From a bacterium (GTDB lineage Bacteria; Actinomycetota; Acidimicrobiia; Spongiisociales; UBA5794), in the NCBI GenBank assembly GCA_024226255.1, contig JAAELU010000396.1:1-34276 (forward strand): a stretch of 34,276 bases of DNA, read 5' to 3'. Positions 32,085 through 34,276 of the stretch are shown one piece after another. The notes beneath the pieces are model-generated. The model ran no database searches. It was not told the origin of the DNA and worked only from the letters and a program-made list of their open reading frames with translations. Position 1 is the first letter of the stretch. Each line of letters begins with the position of its first letter. The position numbers and the translations under genes were made by a program.

Positions 32085-33914
32085 CTAGCTATCGTCGGCC
32101 GACCCGTCGTCGGTCGACTCATCGTCGTCCAAGGTGGCCGGTTGACCGAGAACATCGCGCATCGAGCCTTCGTTGCGCGAGATGTCGAGGCGAAGCGGGG
32201 CGAGATTGTAGACGTAGCCGACAGTTGGGGTACCGATTAGGTCGAGCCGATCCTGGAGCTCCTCGAGAGCCGTCGCCGAACCATTGTGTCGGGTAACCAC
32301 GAGGACCTTGTCGACCATGCCCGCCAACGTTGACGCGTAGGCGACCGTCAACAGCGGAGGCGCATCCACGAGGATGAGGTCATAGAAGTCCTGTATCTGA
32401 TCGAGGAATTCCCGTGTGGCCGGGTTGCGGAAGAACTCCGGAGCACTGCTGGTCTGCCAGCCACGCGCCAGCAGGTGCAGGCCCGACGTACCGCTGCCCT
32501 CAATCGGCATCACAGCCTCGGAAAGCGCCGTCCCCGACTCAACAACCTCCGTGATTCCCGCTTTGGGGTGTGTCTCCGTGAGCATTTCCGTCGCCATCTG
32601 GCTGCCGAAGTCGGCGTCGATGAGCAAAACCCTCTTGCCCTCGCGAGCTGCGGCCAGTGCAGTATTGGCTGCGACAACCGACTTGCCGTCGGCCACACCA
32701 GCGGAAGTGACGACAACCAACTTGCCCTGGGTGATGACGGTTCCCATCGGCGCAGCGCGTGACAGGTCCAGAGCTGCTGCTGCGAATCGGAACGACTCCG
32801 CGGCCGCCGAACGCGGGTGTGATCGCACCGGAATTGAAGTTCGGATACCTTCTTGGCGGAAATTCGGCACTTCTGCGATGAGCGGAGCTGCCAAGACGAG
32901 TTCGGGCTGACCGCGATCAGTGATGGACCGTCGCCGTAGCGCCAGCATGTATGCCAGTCCGGATCCGACCAGTAGACCGAGGAAGAGACCGGCTGCCACG
33001 AGCTGGAGGATGTCGGTCGCTTGCCGGGTGGCGAACGTGGCGACCGTGCGGCTGCCAATGCCGGCACCCAAGAGTTGGGCGTCGACGCGGAAACGATCGC
33101 GCTCTTCTGACAAATCGTCGACGCGGATGATCGCACGGCGTTGCCGCTCGAGAAGTGGAGAGATCGCTGACGAGGTACCTTCGATCCGATTCACCTGTTC
33201 GACCAAGACGAGTTGCGTCGAGATGTCGTCAAGCTGGAGCAGCAGCTCATCGCGGGCTTCGCCCGTGGCGGTCTCGAGTTCCTCGATGAGGGTGAACATC
33301 CGGGGCAACGCCTCGTCGTACTGGGCCCTGAGCTCAGCTAGGACCGGATCGGCGATGTTCTGGGCATCTTCGATCTCCACAGCGATATCGACGAGTTCCT
33401 GTTGGAGCTCAGCCAGAATCCCGTTGAGGACCTCGATGGCCTTGGTGAAAGAACTCCCCGCGTCGGCGAGGACCAGGCCCTGATACGCGCCGATCATCGA
33501 GTTGGCGCCGTCAACCGCGGCGCTCTCGGTTTCAGCAATGACCCGCACTGTGATGCGAGCCCCGAATTCGAAGATGCGCACTCGATCGAGCAGTTCCACA
33601 CCGGTCTTGTAGGGGAAATTGGGATCACTCTCGAGGGCAAGCCGGACAGCTTCCTCGGCGACGTCGCCGGATCGCATGAATTCGACTTGGTCGGCCAGGT
33701 AGTCAGCGCGGCGGACCGTTGAAGACTCAAAGATGATTGACGACAGCGGATCCTCCGCGATGACAGACGCTTCAGCGCTGAACTCCTCGGTGGCGGTGGC
33801 GTCTGCGTAGAAGTAAGCGCCGGCGGTGGCCACGATGGCGATCAACAGCACAAGCCAGCGGTAGCGCCACACAGCTCGCAACAGTGTCGGTTCGAGGATG
33901 ATGTCGTCGTTCAA
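32085..33914 (-). CDS. Polysaccharide co-polymerase/tyrosine-kinase-like protein (Wzz plus CpsD type)
   Basis: This 609-aa protein combines a Wzz-like chain-length regulator and a BY-kinase. The first membrane helix is about 19-38 and the second 303-326, with a coiled extracytoplasmic region between. The kinase has Walker A TSAGVADGKS (403-412), Walker A' LLIDADFG (430-437) and Walker B LILVDAPP with D517. The C-terminus (about 580-609) is acidic and has no tyrosine, so the usual tyrosine cluster for autophosphorylation is missing. Such proteins control length and export of capsule or exopolysaccharide. It starts with ATG and lies upstream of the HPr-kinase-like gene. Confidence 0.85.
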   Translation of the reverse strand: MNDDIILEPTLLRAVWRYRWLVLLIAIVATAGAYFYADATATEEFSAEASVIAEDPLSSIIFESSTVRRADYLADQVEFMRSGDVAEEAVRLALESDPNFPYKTGVELLDRVRIFEFGARITVRVIAETESAAVDGANSMIGAYQGLVLADAGSSFTKAIEVLNGILAELQQELVDIAVEIEDAQNIADPVLAELRAQYDEALPRMFTLIEELETATGEARDELLLQLDDISTQLVLVEQVNRIEGTSSAISPLLERQRRAIIRVDDLSEERDRFRVDAQLLGAGIGSRTVATFATRQATDILQLVAAGLFLGLLVGSGLAYMLALRRRSITDRGQPELVLAAPLIAEVPNFRQEGIRTSIPVRSHPRSAAAESFRFAAAALDLSRAAPMGTVITQGKLVVVTSAGVADGKSVVAANTALAAAREGKRVLLIDADFGSQMATEMLTETHPKAGITEVVESGTALSEAVMPIEGSGTSGLHLLARGWQTSSAPEFFRNPATREFLDQIQDFYDLILVDAPPLLTVAYASTLAGMVDKVLVVTRHNGSATALEELQDRLDLIGTPTVGYVYNLAPLRLDISRNEGSMRDVLGQPATLDDDESTDDGSADDS

Positions 33915-33970
33915 GTCTTGCCTTGGATGAGTTTGGGTTCGTCGGACGCGGTCGCCGACCGCAGGCGCGG

Positions 33971-33993
33971 GGCGGAAGATATCACGTTCCGCC
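33971..33993. promoter_or_regulatory. 7-bp inverted repeat between divergent genes
   Basis: GGCGGAA and TTCCGCC are separated by nine bases between the Wzc-like gene and the right-edge gene. It is a weak operator candidate and could regulate either side. Confidence 0.35.
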
Positions 33994-34101
33994 GGATGAG
34001 CGTTATTGGGCGCCCCTTGTGTAATCGAAACTCTCAGGGCGACAGTTGAGCGAAATGCTGACCGATAAGCTCATCACCAATAGGAAGCGGAGATCCAGAC
34101 A

Positions 34102-34276
34102 GTGGCGCGCCCTCACCCATCTCTATACGACATCGCGGCCGGGAGAGCGGTGCGGCCGGTCGCGGAATCCGAGGCATTTGTCGAGTCGGCGGTCGAACAC
34201 CGAATGGCGGGTCTGGCATTGTGGGCTGCAGCACAAAGTGACTTTGGGCTCGACGCCGTAGGCAAGCAGGTGCTGG
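34102..34276 (+). CDS. Partial unidentified protein, possibly nucleotidyltransferase-like
   Basis: An open frame starts with GTG at 34102 and runs to the window edge without a stop, about 58 residues. GGAAG and GGAG motifs lie 9-15 nt upstream. The N-terminal part PSLYDIAAGRAVRP and VEHRMAGLALWAAAQSDFGLDA is alanine-rich and helical. A resemblance to the N-termini of nucleotidyltransferases that accompany PqqD and HPr-kinase-like genes is possible but weak. The gene is divergent from the Wzc-like gene. Confidence 0.45.
   Translation, partial: MARPHPSLYDIAAGRAVRPVAESEAFVESAVEHRMAGLALWAAAQSDFGLDAVGKQVL

Overview
The window looks like a chromosomal segment of a high-GC, Gram-positive-type (monoderm) actinobacterium, plausibly an uncultured Acidimicrobiia-like lineage. 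The evidence is the GC-rich codon use, frequent GTG and TTG starts, a PASTA-containing class A penicillin-binding protein, a Tad pilus locus without an outer-membrane secretin, an actinobacterial-style acyl-CoA carboxylase, and exported proteins with long threonine linkers. The taxonomic placement is inference; there is no rRNA or tRNA gene to anchor it. No gene-free stretch exceeds about 300 bases.

Layout. 1-216: short tandem repeat and GATAC-type repeat, no convincing gene. 217-4528 (minus): bifunctional penicillin-binding protein followed by an ABC exporter. 4705-7687 (plus): methylmalonyl-CoA mutase large subunit without a B12 domain, then an LpdA-type flavoprotein that lacks one redox cysteine. 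7920-10200 (plus): three tandem Tat-exported proteins with threonine-rich linkers and an eight-cysteine C-terminal domain. Two of them share a duplicated upstream region with paired inverted repeats. 10380-20381: a PqqD-like gene (minus) divergent from a LuxR-type response regulator that leads a compact Tad operon: TadE, TadG-like, CpaB, CpaE/TadZ, CpaF/TadA, a von Willebrand A-TadB fusion, TadC, and a DnaB-core ATPase. 20399-20806: inverted arrays of a 7-bp GATACNN repeat flank a small membrane-protein ORF.

20836-25794: acyl-CoA carboxylase alpha and beta subunits (minus), divergent biotin protein ligase, and a dienelactone-hydrolase-like protein with no recognisable nucleophile. 25791-28999: two paralogous surface proteins (exported domain, threonine linker, membrane span, basic tail) and a multi-pass membrane protein. 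28980-30746 (minus): SLC13-type transporter with two TrkA-C-like domains. 30923-34276: a second PqqD-like protein, an HPr-kinase-like P-loop protein, a Wzz/Wzc-type tyrosine-kinase-like protein, and the start of an unidentified gene at the right edge. This looks like the edge of a polysaccharide or RiPP-like cluster.

Working together: the carboxylase, biotin ligase and mutase fit propionyl-CoA to methylmalonyl-CoA to succinyl-CoA conversion, although no epimerase or B12-binding small subunit is present here. The Tad operon supplies the inner-membrane motor and platform of a pilus but no Flp pilin or prepilin peptidase. The most novel-looking block is 7.9-20.4 kb: Tat-exported cysteine-rich proteins, shared putative operators, a PqqD-like protein, a regulator, and a Tad machine with an extracytoplasmic vWA domain built into its platform protein and a DnaB-like ATPase as its last gene.
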